Positions 13,701-29,179 are shown, counted from the stretch's first letter. The stretch: DNA of 64,000 nt from Nematostella vectensis (GCF_932526225.1 NC_064040.1:13306856-13370855); one strand, 5' to 3'. Notes: generated from the letters alone by a model not told the origin. Made by a program: numbers and translations.

Positions 13701-16700
13701 AAATAGATTAAAATTCTTTGGTCACACTTTGGCATCGGAGAATGCACCAAATAAGGTAGACAGTTCAAAACCCGAAGGGGAGCATTCGTATGAAGGATTC
13801 TCTGTTCCTTGGGAAAGTATCTTGGACCCTAAACACCCACACAAGTTATTATACTCTCTTCAAGTCATCCACTTCATTCACAGGGCAGAGGATGATACAC
13901 AGAACACTTCTGCAAACGAGTCGAGTTCGAGTAGTGAGGATTCTGACTCGTCTGAGGAAACAACTGAAAAGCCATCAAAACCAGCCACTGAAAGCTGGGG
14001 CTCACAGTTTGTAGAGTTCGGGGGTTTACAGCATCTCTATAACATTCTAATGTCAGGTCACTTAGAGGCAAAAAATGGAGCAGCATGGACTCCATGGCAA
14101 CAGGAATGCTTAGCTTATTTATTAAAACTAATTTGCGAGTTTGGGACGATAAAAGCTGAAGATGAAGAAGACGATGTGTTTGGCGAGACAGAGAGTGAGG
14201 AGAGCCGGCATGTGTACCAGAGGCGAGATGGCCAGTTCAGGGTGCGGTACAAGAGCACAGACAAGGAGGAGACGATTTGCATCAAGTGCCTGTCACAGGT
14301 ACCACTCTTTCAGTATCCCTATAAAATCCTTTTATATTTTATGTCATTGGTTTTCACTTATACAATGTGTATTGAATCACCAACACGTTCCTAGAGTGGT
14401 GATTAGTCGATGAGTACCAGGTTGTTTAATTGTTGGGATGCAACACCAAATGCAATATTAGGAAATGCAATAAAATACGATGTGTGCCCGATATCAACCG
14501 AGTGTTTTTCGTGCTAATGTCTTTGATGTCTTTTTGTTTGCAGCACCTGGTTTCAATGATCAAGGTTGAGCCGCTTTTGGACAAGCTGTTGTCTGTTTCT
14601 CATCAGTCAACGCTCCAGTATCACACGGGACCTCACAGGGCGATCAGGGGAGGCGAAGGTAATTTGGTGTTCTAGATCAACCAGATATAAAAAGCAAAAA
14701 GTTTGTGATTATGTATGTCACAATGCTTTCCTCGATGTTGATGCAGCTTTCCTTTCAATCCCATATTGATTGTTCAATTTCCCTGAGAACATTAAAAACA
14801 TCACCAAAAGAGTCAGGGCGTGGTTATGGTTGGATTGGACATCCAGCTTTCCCTCTCCTACCAAGAATGAGATGCATAAGAGAAAAAGACTTGCTGAATG
14901 GATATACAATTTACTCTCCCCTCTTTGCTGCAGGGCTGACCCTGTAGTTGTAATATCAATGGGCTCAAGCCCTGTTATTTCGTTCCTTGGTAGTTGTACA
15001 CAATGCCGTATCACTTCTGGTCTCTTGGGCTTATACTGATGTCCAAGTGAGCAAGGCGCTGATGGAGCAGAAAAACTTCAAGCCTTGGTTACAGCAGCTT
15101 GTCCTTCTAGCCAGGGAGGTATGTTTGGTTGTTGTATATTATGATGTTGCTGTTATTGTTGTTGTTATTGTCGTTGTTTTTGCTGCTGCTGTTTATTATT
15201 TTCTTAAATTGCAACGTTTGTAGCTTTCAGATAAAGCTGAATCAAATATATTGCTTCCTGGCAATGTTGAATCATATCCTCAACATTAATATTTTTTTGC
15301 TTTAATTACCAGACAAATTAAAAAATTCAAAACACAAATTTCAGATCCTTTCCAGCCTGTAGTACAAATCGGATGTTTTCAAATGTTCCAGAAAAAGTTC
15401 ATGTAATAAGTCGTGGTAAACCCACGAGTAAACAGCGCTACCATTACTGTTTCCAACAACACTCCTTAGTATACCCTGATGCTGCCTGGCTGTTGAGCCT
15501 TCCTGATGCCTTCCCCAACAGCTATGGCCATACTTGCATTGTTACATGTTTTTTTCTATCCATGTTTGTACTGTTTTCATAGGCTGTAGTCTATGTTTTT
15601 CTATCATTGCTTGAACTGTTTACATTGTTGGTTTTAGACAACTGTCGTAGCCAATATTTTTACTATCATTTATTACAATGTTTGCAGGGTTGGCTTAGCC
15701 TACAGTCGTAATCGATGTTTTTTATAACATTTCTTGCATTGTTTGCATGGTTAGCCAAAGCCTTTCCTATTCATTATAGCCCGTGGTTCGGTTTGAAGCA
15801 TGCCGTGGCCTATACCGCCTGAGCCTTATCAAGGAGAACTCATGCTTGATTCAGTTGATGGATGCTCTGCTTGACTCTCTCCCACTCGCCCAGTCCCTAC
15901 AGACCAAGAGTACAAGGCAGAAGAGACATGATCCCTGCACAAGGGAGTACTTCTCCATTCTTTGTCGCTTGGTGGATGGGCTTCCCTCTCAAGATGGCAA
16001 CAAGGTGAGTTTGACCATGGACTATATGTGGAACCTTTCTATGCATTCATGATGCATGCACCTATTCTAATGTAGTTTTAAGAGGCGCATGTATCATTAT
16101 GTATATGCAGTACTTTAACATATCCCCTTGTCATCTTGAAAGGTAACGAAGCTGTTGAACAATGCTTGGCAGTGTTTGAGTGTTTGACCTTTTAAAATGC
16201 GCAGTTTGGATTTTGATTTGTTATATGTTAAACATTTGTCTAGAGAATAAATGTACCATAAAATATGCATTGTACACACATGTATGTTAGAATTAATACT
16301 ATGTTGTTTGTTCGTGTACGGCTCAAGTGGGCATTTTCACGAAAATAGTCTATTTTTTACAACTTTGCTTACATGCAGCGAAACTGATATTTTTAACAGG
16401 GCCATGAGATTGATCTGAACTCTTTGGCCAAGCTCTTGTGCAAGTACATCTGTAGCAGGTACGGTACTTATTCTTTTAAGTGCATGTCATTTCTTATTTC
16501 TTACTTATAGATCTTTTGTCACACTCCATGGTATACTTTGCTACAGGATGGCACTCAATATATTGTACTGTCTGTTTGCTGCTATATATCTACTCAATAA
16601 AATGTTGTACAACAACGATATCAACAAGGTTGAGGGCAGTATTTAAACCAAAACAAAACAAAAAAACAATGGCGAGGAAAAATAGTGTAACATCAGCATG

Positions 16701-19700
16701 AAATACCTCTTTTCATTTCTTCCCTCGCCGGTTTGTCCATGTCTGTCTCGAATTAACATTTTGCACTTTTCCTTGGCGCTTGCAGTAAAGAGAACCTCAA
16801 GGAAAGCTCCCACCATGAGGAGGAGGGACTTAGCGGAATGCTCAAGCTGTGTACCGCGGTCATGAGGCACAACCCACCCTTCAAGTTTTCACAGGAAGGC
16901 ATGGTGAGCGATTATCTTGTTAGTGTCTTCCTTCGCGAACTTGATGTCCTAATGACGCTATAGATATTTTATCTTCGGGGATCTTTCTTTGCTCTTGCAA
17001 AAAGACCATTGGTTTATATGCAAGGGAGACAAAATTTGATATCGAACGAATGGAATGGACCAATATTAAAACAATTATAAAGTTATCCAGTTATTCAACA
17101 TAACATTGAAATGAACTATTTTACACCTTCTGCGAAAAAAAAAGTTTTGCTGACGTTTTGGGCATTATCCCTTCGTCACACAATACTTCTGTGTTTTCCA
17201 CCTAGTTAGTCTACAGCTTGTCTGTATTATTTGATTTTCTAGTTATATTATTATTATTATTCGGCTTCACAGATCACCTTGAATTCATGCTGTGCTTACT
17301 TGATAGATATTTATTGGCGAGGTGTTCAGCGCCTGCTTATTTGACCTACCCACTGACTGCTATGACAAACGTGTTCTACCACTTTGCAAGCTAAAGGTGT
17401 GTAATCATCTTCTACATGTAAAAACACATCCAAAGATGACAGATTACTCTGAAGATACTATTTACACTTACAACTGAGCTAATACCTAAATCCCCTGCCT
17501 TTCTGAATTAGTTTTATCCCTTGTTTTGGTCGCCTTATTCCCAGCCTTTCTGTTGTAGGTTCGAACCTTTTTCGCTTGACACGTAATACCTCAATTCCCT
17601 GCCTTTGTGTTGTGGTTGTCCTTTTTTCGGTCGGCCTGTAACGCCTTATCCCTAGCCTGTCTAATGTTGACTTGTTTCTTGTTCCAGTCCGCTCGTAGTG
17701 CCGCATATGACCTTCTCCTGGAGATGGCCAAAGACTGCAATGAGAATTTCTGCGAGCTCCAGAAACTACTTATGACTCACCATCGGCCAGGTCTTCCACA
17801 GCTGACCAGTAAGTACCAGCAAGATGGCATTGCCATGTTTCTATTTCAAGTAATGTTGCACTCGAACAATGTGTCATAACTGGCTGTCATAACTCGCAGT
17901 AGTTCATGGGCAACATATAAATATCTGAACCCTGGTCTCTTAAAGCTATGTGAATCCACATAAATGAAACTCTACAGCTTTTAAAAAAGAAATTGGTCTT
18001 TATTTACGCTTATTTGCTAATTTACTTGATATCCACAAAGCATTGCAGGTTACAAATTTATTCTCTGAATGCAAGCGCACTCGGTTCTAGATTTAAATCT
18101 ATGGTTTGTGGTAAGCTTCTTTTTTCTCTTAAATGTGCTCCTTTTGTGTTTTAGCATCCAAGAAGCATAGCTATGGCTGGCACTACTGGCCCAATGACAA
18201 TGAGCGTGCACCGTGTGGTTTGGTGGGAATTATCAACCTCGGAGCAACATGCTACATGGCGTCCTGTATACAGCAGCTATTCCTGATGCCCCAGGCCCGC
18301 TGTTCTATCCTAAATGCCAAGGTAAGGCGATTGAAACATGGTGTATTGGCAAGGGTCTATCCTGAATGCCAAGGTAAGGCAAGTGAAGCATGGAGTATCC
18401 TAAACGCCAAGGTAAGGCGTTGGAAGCATGGGGTACCGTAAATGTCAAGATAAGGTAAGGCGGAGGAAGCGCGGATTATCCTAAATGCAAGAGAAGGCGA
18501 TTGAAACATGTATTGCTGAGGACATATAATAAATGCCAAGGAAAGGTTAGGGGAGTATGGGGTATTGGTGAGGGTCTATCCTAAATGCCAGGTAAGGTAA
18601 GTGAAGCTTGAAGTATTGGTGAAGGAACTTGGCTTTTTCTTTATAGCAGGCATGAAACCTATTCAAAGGTTAGATTTGTAATGCGTATGCTTAAGGTATA
18701 TGTAGGTTAGATGTATAAACCAGCTATATATGAAAGGCTTTGTCATCAGTGACGGTGAACAAAAAAATGGATGGTCTACTATGATCCATAATTTACTATC
18801 GTCTCCCAACAGATGACTGGTGACTCAAAGGATGACTTGTTTCTTCGTGAGCTTCAGAAGATGTTCTGCTTTCTAATGGTATGATGGGGAAAAATTGTTA
18901 ACAATTGTTATCTTTCTCCCAATCAAAATCTACTGCAAGTGGATACTTTTCGGACCTTGGAACTGGCGAATCTTTTTTTTGGACCGTCGCCTGTTAACTT
19001 GTGTTCTTTAACTTGAGATAAAATTGTAATGAACATTACCAGTTACCACCTCCACTGGCTTACCCCAACACACTGAATTTGCACATCATGGAGAGCTGTG
19101 TATTAGAACGCTGCATGACACGCTTAAGGCGCGTTTTTTACTCGTGATTCCGGAATGAGAATGTTTAGAAAAAAAAAAAGCGTTCCCATTACGGAATGGA
19201 ATGAAGGCCATTCAACCAATTCTGCTACCTGTGGCAGAATGACTCGAATGTCATTCTAAACATTCTCTGCCAACCATTCCCATTCCAGAATGATAGGAAA
19301 ACAACGCGCCCTTAATATGTTACTAACTCTCAAAACAATAGGCATTAATTGAACATTGTGTAAGGGAAATTCCAATGTTCGAATCCAACAGATGAGTGAA
19401 CGCAAGGCGTACAACCCACGCTCGTTCTGCCGGACCTACACCATGGACAAGCAGCTGATTAACACAGGGGAACAGAAAGACATGACGGAATTCTTCACCG
19501 ACCTCATCAGCAAGCTCGAAGAGATGTCTCCATCACTGGTAAGTTCTCTAGAATCTGAAATCTATGCAGAACTCTTACGTGGTCGTTTACCTTGTTTAAG
19601 TAAGTAGTCTTTTTGACGCCTGCCTGTTTAGTTAACGAATTACAGCCGTTTTGACTGCGGAATTACTTGCTTGTCATACAAACGCCAATCCAGCCATTTA

Positions 19701-22700
19701 GCAATCTAGACATCCATGTTCCAGCATTCCAACTCTTATTGCACCAACACCTGAGGAACTTGATACACTCTATCGTTTCTGTTTGGCTCAATCGATGTAC
19801 TTCAAAATGCCCTTGTATAGTCGAATCCCGATTTGTTAAGGTCGTGTAACATAACCCGTTTTCTGTGTCGTCAATGCAACATGTGAAGTGTTAATAACAA
19901 TTCCTGTTTTTGATCTCAGAGAGACCTTGTGAGAGAGCTCTTCTGTGGCGTGATAACAAACAATGTGGTATCGTTGGTAAGTCGCAATTAAAAAGAAGAT
20001 CCAATCACAACCCAAACAAATCTAATTCTAAGCTGATTGTGGTAATATCCTAGGATTGCTCGCATGTCAGTAAGACAAAGGAGGAATTCTATTCAGTCCG
20101 GTGCACTGTGGCAGACATGAAGAACTTATACGTGAGTATTGGACCGGGAATTCTGAACAGTTCTAGGAAGTAAGCCGAGTAATATACCATCTTATTGATA
20201 TGAGTGTGTATTGTATTTTTTTCTTGAGGGGCTAGATCCTTTACTAAGGTCCCCTTTGATCTCTTTTCCAGGAATCTCTAGACGAGGTGACGGTCAAGGA
20301 CACGCTTGACGGTGACAACATGTACACATGCTCACAGTGCGGCAAAAAAGTCCGCGCTGAGAAACGGTAAGTTCTACCTGAGACATGAGAGTTTTGATTA
20401 AACACATACCAGCTAGTGTATACAGCTATTTCATATAGCGTTGCACCCTGAAATCAATTTTCACCTTGACCCGCAGTGCTTCAAATGCCATGCGAATGTT
20501 CACTGGAACATGAACAAGAATTATATCGCTTTTGGAGCTTTGATTTGTTTTGATTTACGCTTATTTGACTATTTATTAAGCACTGCGGGTTACGATATAT
20601 GGATTCTCAATCTTATTTGAAATAGTTGTATAAGAATTTAAATACCAATGATGATGAATAACAATTATAATATTGGAGTTCGCTATTGTATATCAGAACA
20701 AATCACCCCAAAAATATTTTTCCTTATCTAAGCCTCGGCATGTTCTTAGAATCATTCTAAGAACTAAAGTTTAGTTAAATCTCAGGCTGAACGTTCTTAT
20801 AAAAGGTTTATATTAAAAGAAGATTATATATGGTTCGTTCGCAGGGCGTGCTTCACAGTCCTACCAAGAATCCTTTGCTTCAACACGATGCGCTACACGT
20901 TTAACATGGTGACCATGATGAAGGAGAAAGTCAACACCCATTTCTCCTTCCCACTGCAGCTAAATATGGCGCCTTACTCAGAGGAGTACCTCATGGGAGA
21001 CAAGGTGGACGAAGGTGATTAAGCAATGCGAGAATTCACGGAGAAAAATCACCAATAACGGAGGAGATCCATTTGAGCAATTTTAATTGACACTTTAACC
21101 ACTACCCCACTTTCGCCCACCAGCTTATACTTGTAGGAAAAACAATTGATAAAATTAATGAGGTTGGCAGATTCATGTAAAGAAGGAACACCTTTTAAAG
21201 TTTTGCCATAATGTAGTAAACTGTAGCTAAGTAGTAGTATTGCAGTTTTGATCAACGTGTTCCTTTTTTCTGCAATGATGGCGCTATTTGCACGAGCCAT
21301 GTATTGGAACACAAGGTTTAAATGGCGTGTTTTATGCCTCTGTCAGAACAGAGTTTCGTCGCCGTTTCCAGCGTTAGCGTTTCGTTTGAGCTCATCTACA
21401 CCTGGATTTTTTTTCTAGTCATGCCTAGTTCCTAACTATTCTTATTCTGTTGTTGCAGACGCCGAGAAGGATCCTAATTACTGGTACAACCTGATAGGCG
21501 TGGTGGTGCACACTGGGACGGCAGAGGGCGGCCATTATTACAGCTTTATTCGTAATCGCTCCTACCCACAGCAGGATAAGTGGTTCCTCTTCAACGATGC
21601 CGAGGTCAAGCCTTTCGACCCTTCACAGATCGCCGGCGAGTGCTTCGGAGGCGAGATGACGGTATGCATTGATTCAGAATTGAGAATTAAGATATTTTTT
21701 TCTTTCCGAATTATTTTCTGTTTTTTTATGAGTTAAGAAATGTTTTTTAAAATTAACTGTATCCTACAATTTTAAAAGCGCCGGTTATATGTTGTTCTTC
21801 ACTAATTTGTGATAGTTTTCATTTAAAAAAATCGTCATAGTATTGAATACAGAAACCTGACAAATAACTTAGAAGAGGAAAAAAGTGTAATAGCGCGCCA
21901 TACATCCCCGTACGGCCCACATAGAGACAACCCAGCACTAAGCGCTGAAAATTTTTCTCAAAATACAGTTTGATCAACATCTTATTTTTCTTCGTTTACA
22001 TGGACCGTACGAGAACGTTATTTTCGTTTTATGGCCTCTGAGCTTTGCTCTTGAGGCATAAACAATGGAAAAATCATCTTCTCCATAAGTCCCCGTACTG
22101 CCTGTGCACTTAATAAGAGCTCAATAAGAGTATCCCACTGAGGTCAAAGCAGTGTAGTTTTTCAGGAGTCGGCTGGGATTTTTTTTTTTTTTAAGGAAAC
22201 CCAATCACGTCACCATTCAACGCTCTCGCTCCCTTACAAAATGACTTAAAGAATAAAATTGGCTTATTCAAGAGTATTATTGATAAAGTATCAGACTTCA
22301 ATCGTGGATGGTTATTTTGAAGTTTTCTTGTAGATGTACCGCTGTATTTTCAGTTGTAAACAATAACAAAGGAGTGGTTGATGGACATTCTTTAACAATC
22401 AACTCTTATTGCCCCTTTTTTACGACAGACTAAAACTTACGACGTCGTGTCGGAAAAGTTCATGGATCTCTCATTTGAGAAGACCCACAGTGCATATATG
22501 TTGTTCTATGAGCGCTGCGACTCCAGCCAACCTGCCGAGTCCCAAGAGCCGGATGTCTCACTAAGTCCTGACCTTGCTGACTGGATATGGAGAGACAACA
22601 TTCAGTTTTTGCACGACAAGCATATCTTTGATACCACTTACTTCAACTTCATGTGGTTCCTGTGTAGCAGTATTCCGCCTACATTAGAGGTAAGGGCCGT

Positions 22701-25700
22701 TTAGTTCTAGCTGTAGAGCACTGCAGAATATTTCTAGCAGTGTTTAAGGCAGAATACCTCTAGCAGTAATAAGGGTCGAATATCTCTAGCAGTGATAAGG
22801 GCAGAATATTTCTAGCAGTAATAAGGGCAGAATATTTCTAGCAGTGATAAGGGTCGAATATTTCTAGCAGTAATAAGGGCAGAATATCTCTAGCAGTGAT
22901 AAGGGCCGAATATCTCTAGCAGTGATAAGGGCCGAATATTTCTAGCAGTAATAAGGGCAGAATATCTCTAGCAGTGATAAGGGCAGAATATCTCTAGCAG
23001 TGTTAAAGCTGCATTGTCGCCAGTATGTATACAGTATACTTTACGATTACGTAACAATCTCCGATGTGTTTTAACGGAAAAGTTAAAAATATTTCAAAAT
23101 TTTGAAAGCGTTGTGTCTATTGAAAATCTCTTTAGGATGTGATTGATAATCTAGAGCGGATGGCCTGTTAAATAGAGAGGATTCTAATATATTGTTATAT
23201 TTTTTAACGGTTGAGGTTTCCATCAGCCCTTCGGAAGTAAACTGGTGGCAGTGCTACGGATTGTGTAGAATTCCATCCTCTCTGAGACTTTACGCCAATC
23301 AGTATTTATCATGGAGTATCAGCTAATCTTTATAGAAGTGAAAAAATCTTATCCAATACAATAAGGATTGCCACTCATTTTTTGCGTCAACTGTACTTGT
23401 TTTGACTACGTTACGCATCGCCTTATGTTTCCAAGTATTCTTATGTGGTTTGTGCGCAGAGCACCCAGGAGGTCTTCCTGTCCAACATGCAGCTGGGTAC
23501 GTCCTTCTTGCTCGAAACCCTTGTCCACTCCAAGGAGAAACTCCTTCTGAAAAACTGGTCCGACTTGCTGATCCACCACCTGGAGCAGACTAGCGACACA
23601 AGCCAGTGGTTTCTGGAAACTCTGTCTAGCGATGACTGGTGGTTGCAAAAGTTACTGGTCAAGTGCCCAGTACAGAACATAAGACAGGTTAGTCACTACT
23701 ACTGAATATAGACTTGTCATTGACTAGTATAAGGTACACCTTTTTTCCACGTAAGGAAGTCGTTAGTACAGAGTGTAACACAGGCCAGTCACTGCTGGTG
23801 AATAGTTACTGGTCATTGACTATTATAAGGTACACCTTTACTTTGTCCAGGAAAATAACTGGCATTGCACGCACTAGTTTTCTACCCTGAAAAAGAAAGA
23901 TACCTGTCTTGGTGACTGCCAAGACTTACCAGTAAAACATGCTTCAGCAAGATGAGTGAGTTGTACGACATACGCTCAAACGTGTAAGAAACATGACTTG
24001 TATAACTTAGTACTAAGTCCTGTGAAATTAAGGAAGTATAGCAATACAAGTGTTGGCTTAGCTTCTGATATAATGAACAACGGTAACATGTCGTTGAAAT
24101 GAAAGTCGCTATTTTGTGGCAGGTATGAAGTATTAGTCCTTTTTTTAACTCAATTCTGTGATCCCTCTACTCTTTCCATAGATGTTTGCGCGGCTCTGTG
24201 CCCATGCATTGCAGGCTCTGCGGATGTTCAACGTCAAGGACGCAGAAGAGTAAGTTAAAGTCTCATGTCTTGTTAGAACCTGCAATCGGCGAATTAAATT
24301 GTTGATAAAATAAGTTCTTAATCAGTTATATACTCAATATGCTATTTTTTCAAATGAGAACACAAAAATTCCCCCCTATTCAATGTTGAGGACTAAGGTC
24401 GCAGGTGGCGGGGTGGGGTACAAAGGAGTTATACTTGAAATATGACGTGAACACTTGGAAAGCGTTTTCCACTGAAAAAATATCAACATTTAATTCGCCG
24501 ATTGTGGGTGCGAGGCTCCCTTATTTGGCCTTTTGTGTTGTGCAAGGAATATCCAAGAGAATTGGATTTCAAATAATGTAGAGGACTGACAGATTGATTA
24601 TTTACAAGCTCATACTTTTATTAAAGTATCATATATTCCAGAGAGGGCATGGATTTTACGGATTATTGTAATAATATTCATTGATTGTTTGTTTTTAGAG
24701 AGTTGACGGCAGACGAAGATGAGAGATCCTTGTTTCCTTTCGCAACAAGATTCATCAAAGCAATACTAAAGCTGGTACTTTACCTTGTGTGACTTGTACT
24801 CCTTATACCTGACATTCTGTTGTCCTTATTACGGAATTTTGTGTACGTCTTGTGGTAATCGTTGTACCTCAAGGATGACTAGTGCCTTTTTCTATAGCTT
24901 GAGTACAACGTGACCCGTCTGCACATCAAGAACCTATCCGAGTATTTCTGGCTTATTCACCAATTTGCTCTCGCCGGCGAGGAGGAGGTATGAAGGACTT
25001 TTTTATGTACATTGTGGTATGGCCCTGAATGTTTGTTTGTTTTAATTTTTTGCTTTTGTTTTGACAGTTAACTGTGCCATTTTAAAATGTTACGAAGCTC
25101 GAAGTTATTGCTCAGGAAACTGTGATGATGAATTTTGTAACATACAATACAATGCGATGTGTTACTGTCTGTCTCGTGTTTGATATTTCTTTTATTATTC
25201 AAGCGCGAGTTCCTGCTGAGTATCGATGCAATTTCCTTTATGATCAGTTTCTACCTGGGAAGCAAAGCTCCAGAGACGGTAATCTATGAAAACGTTTATT
25301 CATATAATACCTCGTAATCATTTTACTACCTTGCATGGACCACGTTAAATCTTTGGGTTGAAGTCATGGTAATGAGTCCTTTGAGTTGTTAGCTATGTCA
25401 ATAAGCCTTTTGAGTTGCTAGCTATGTTAATAAACCCTTTGAGTTGTTAGCTATGGTAAAAGCCCTTTGAGTTGTTAACTTGGTTATAAGCCCTTTGATT
25501 TGTTAGCTATGTTAATAGACCCTTTGAGTTGATAGCCTTGGTAATAAGCCCTTTGAGTTGATAGCTATGTTAATAAGCCCTTTGAGTTGATAGCTTTGGT
25601 AATAAGCCCTTTGAGTTGTTAGCTATGTTAATATGCCCTTTGAGTTGATAGCTTTGGTAATAAGCCCTTTGAGTTGTTAGCTTTGGTAATAAGTCCTTTG

Positions 25701-28700
25701 AGTTGTTAGCTATAGTAATAAGCCCCTTGAGTTAGCTATGGTAATAAGCCCTTTGAGTTGCTAGCTATGGTAATAAGCCCTTTGAGTTGTCAGCTATAGT
25801 AATAAGCCCTTTGAGTTGTTAGCTATGGTAATAAGCCTTTTGAGTTGTTAGCTATGGCAGTAAGCCCTTTGAGTTGTTAGCTATAGTAATAAGCCCTTTG
25901 AGTTGCTAGCTATGTCAATAAGGCCTTTGAGTTGTTAGCTATATTAATATGCCCTTTGATTTGCTAGCTATGGTAATAAGCCTTTTGAGTTGTTAGCTAT
26001 GGTAATAAGCCCTTTGAGTTGTTAGCTATGTCAATAAGCCCTTTGAGTTGTTAGCTATGGTAATAAGCCCTTTGAGTTGTTAGCTATGTCAATAAGTACT
26101 TTGAGTTGTTAGCTATGTCAATAAGCCCTTTGAGTTGTTAGCTAAAGTAATAAGCGCCCTGTGAGATTGATTTTGGTTGATGTTCCGTCCTTGTTATATC
26201 AAGGCTCCCCTAATGTTGGATATATCACCCATGATTTTACAGGCTCACGAGTCTGCAGCTGGCGATGATGATGATGCAGATGATGATGATGACGAGGTTG
26301 TTCCTATTCTTCCGGAAGATAAATACCGTTCAAGTTCCCTGGAAAAGATGATCTCGGTCATTGCACTGCTTGTCGAAGAATCGTGGGATGAGCGGTATGT
26401 ACTGCAACTACAGCAGAGCACTGTCTCAGTACTACTAAGGGTTGTGCGTAGTTACGGTTATACGTATGACATTAAACCGTTTTGTGTCAACCTTCTCTAT
26501 ATTGAAAACACTTTCTTGCGCTTTGTTTAATTCTAGGCACCTAAACCTCTCCGAGAATGACATGGAGGCAGTTATCGGGGCTGATGTAAGTATTGCTACT
26601 AAACTTCTGGTTACCCGTCAACTTATTTGCATTTCCCTTGCTGGCTCATTCTATAAACGTCAAGGTGTGAAATCCTATTGTGAACTGTTTGTGGACGCGG
26701 TATTCTGAAGTTGCTCCAAACACTATAAACAGTTTTAGCTCAATTTGCTCTCAGAACGGGCCGTTGATTTAAAAAAATTTTATATAGTTGTCAACAACGA
26801 TTTTACCGTCAAATAAATATTCATAAACATACAATTCCGTTGTATATTTTTGTTGTTCATGGTATTTTTTAAAGTTCATTTCACTTAATTTAAGGATTTA
26901 GGATTAAAGGCTCTATGCTCTTTGAGCATTTTAATGTTTGTGTCTCCCAGCAGGGCTTCCCGTTCCTGTTTCAAGCAATCAAGGACGCCATCAACCTGCG
27001 TCACACGACCAACCTGGTGTTCAGCCTCAGCAGATACAATGCCAAACTTGCAGAGAGTGTAAGAGACCCTAACATCAGTCCTAGCCGTGATACCCTAACG
27101 ATAACCCTTAAACCCACTAGTCATCTATTTGGGCTCAGATATATCCTGACCCTTATTGCAGACATAGCACTAGCATTAACACATTTGTTCAAAAATCAGA
27201 TGGTGCTAGAAAGCCAGGACTTGTTTTGTTTTCAACAGAAAGGCATGCAGGTTTTCTCTTACCCATTTTCAGTCACACATGCACCTTCTGTTTGAAGTGT
27301 ACGAGTCGCGACTAGTTCTGGTGGATGTAAATCATGACGAGTTCTTCCAATTCTGCATCTGTCACAGTTTTATACCGATCACAAACAAAACAGCATCATA
27401 GACAATTGCCTTCATAGCTACCGTCGCCAAGAAATTACCCATAAACACAGAGCCAGCAATTGAGTAAATTTCGAGTAGTTTCCCTGAGCTTTGCGTTGGT
27501 GTTGATGTAGTGTGTATTTATGTATGTATCTTTTGTCTGCTTTTTTACGGCGGGTGATTGTTGGTGCTTTCTCATTTGTTGGTGGTCTAGCGGCCTTCGT
27601 AACTACGGAATGGATTCTGCCACAAAGGACTAGTCGTGATTCGCAAATGAAAAACACAAGGTGCGCGTGTCACTGAAAACGGATATAATCAGGTTCATGG
27701 AGTAATGTTATCTTCATTTCTGTGAACTTTTCATTCAGATTGTTTCAATGTTGATCACCGCTGTACAAAAACTTCCTCCAGAGGTAAGCTCGGCTGTCTG
27801 CAAAGTACGAAAAGAGATGATTGTTTGTACTCATGACCTGATGCAAGGATCTTTCTTGCAGCAATCACAGTCCTTCTTCAAACTTCTGTCCATGTTGACC
27901 GAACTTCAGGGTGTAAGTCCAGCTGGCATGCCTTCCTTCACAAACCTCACCCTAAGCAAGATCTGGGAGGTGCGTACTGTATGCCCCACCATTGCTCTTT
28001 TCTTCAATCGAGCGCAGAATAAAATCGTGATTGGAGATATCCCATCAACCATAAATACCCCTAAACTTACCCCTTTGCTTTTGATTCTGCAGGCTGCCGA
28101 GTACAACGCCATCTTGTGCATCGAGTGGCTCACGTGTATCGTTCCAAAGAATTCTATGGTATGTAGGCAATCTTTGCATCGAGTAGCTTGCCTGTATTGT
28201 ACCAACCCCCTGATTGTACCCGATAGCTACCTGTTCTTGCCCCGATTTAAAAAAAAAAAGTAACAAATTCAATAAAGCTTTAGAGTTGTTGCGGGCAAGT
28301 CGTGTACGATTAAATCGCGTCTAAATCAGTCTTAATGGAAAACCTCTTTCGTAGGCACATCAATGGGTTCTGGACAACATGGAGCAATGGGTCGAGAAGT
28401 ACCTCATCGCTGATAACAGCCCACGAATAAGGAATGGTAAGAACACGGTTACATTCTGACCCAAAAAGCATGGACCCACGAATCTGGAACGGTAAGAACA
28501 CGGTTACATCTTGACCAACTTATATCGGGACCATGAATTAGAAAGGTAAGAACGCTGTTTTGACCAGAGAAGCACGGGTCCACGAATCAGGAACAGTAAG
28601 AACATGATTACATCTTGATCATTGAAGCACTTGGTACATATATTGTAAGTCAGACCCACAGATATGAATAATATACTAAGAAGCCTTTCTTGCACGCTCA

Positions 28701-29148
28701 TGTTGCGTTACCTTGTTCACAGCCTCAGCGTATCTGTTGGTCGCGCTTGTCCCCAGTAATCACTTCCGCCAGGGTTTCAGGTCAGTACACACTTGATTTC
28801 CCATCTCGCCCCAAAAAATAGCTTTAATAAGACATAGTTTTTTGTTATCTAGGACCAGGAGTTTTACAACCCCGCATAAGGACGTACAGGTGGGTTCATT
28901 TTATAATAGTTTAGGACTATTGGAGAGTTAATTTTCATCCCGGATCTAGACCAATCGATCTTCGAATAAGGCTCATCCAGGGTCGTTCCCTTATGGGCTT
29001 TATTTAATCTTTTACGGATTCGATTCCGTTTGTCAAATTTGAAAATAAACAGGCTGCAACTAACACCTTGGATTGGCAATAGAGTATTTGCAGTTCAAGC
29101 GTTGATTATTGATTGAATGGCAACTTGGTGTATAAAAATTGTAAAAGT

Positions 29149-29179
<31 letters not shown>

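Noticed and set aside
13258-14394. 378-codon ORF as a separate gene
   Set aside because: It is USP34 exon 18 (13309-14298) extended into the introns on both sides; the ATG precedes the acceptor and the end passes the donor.
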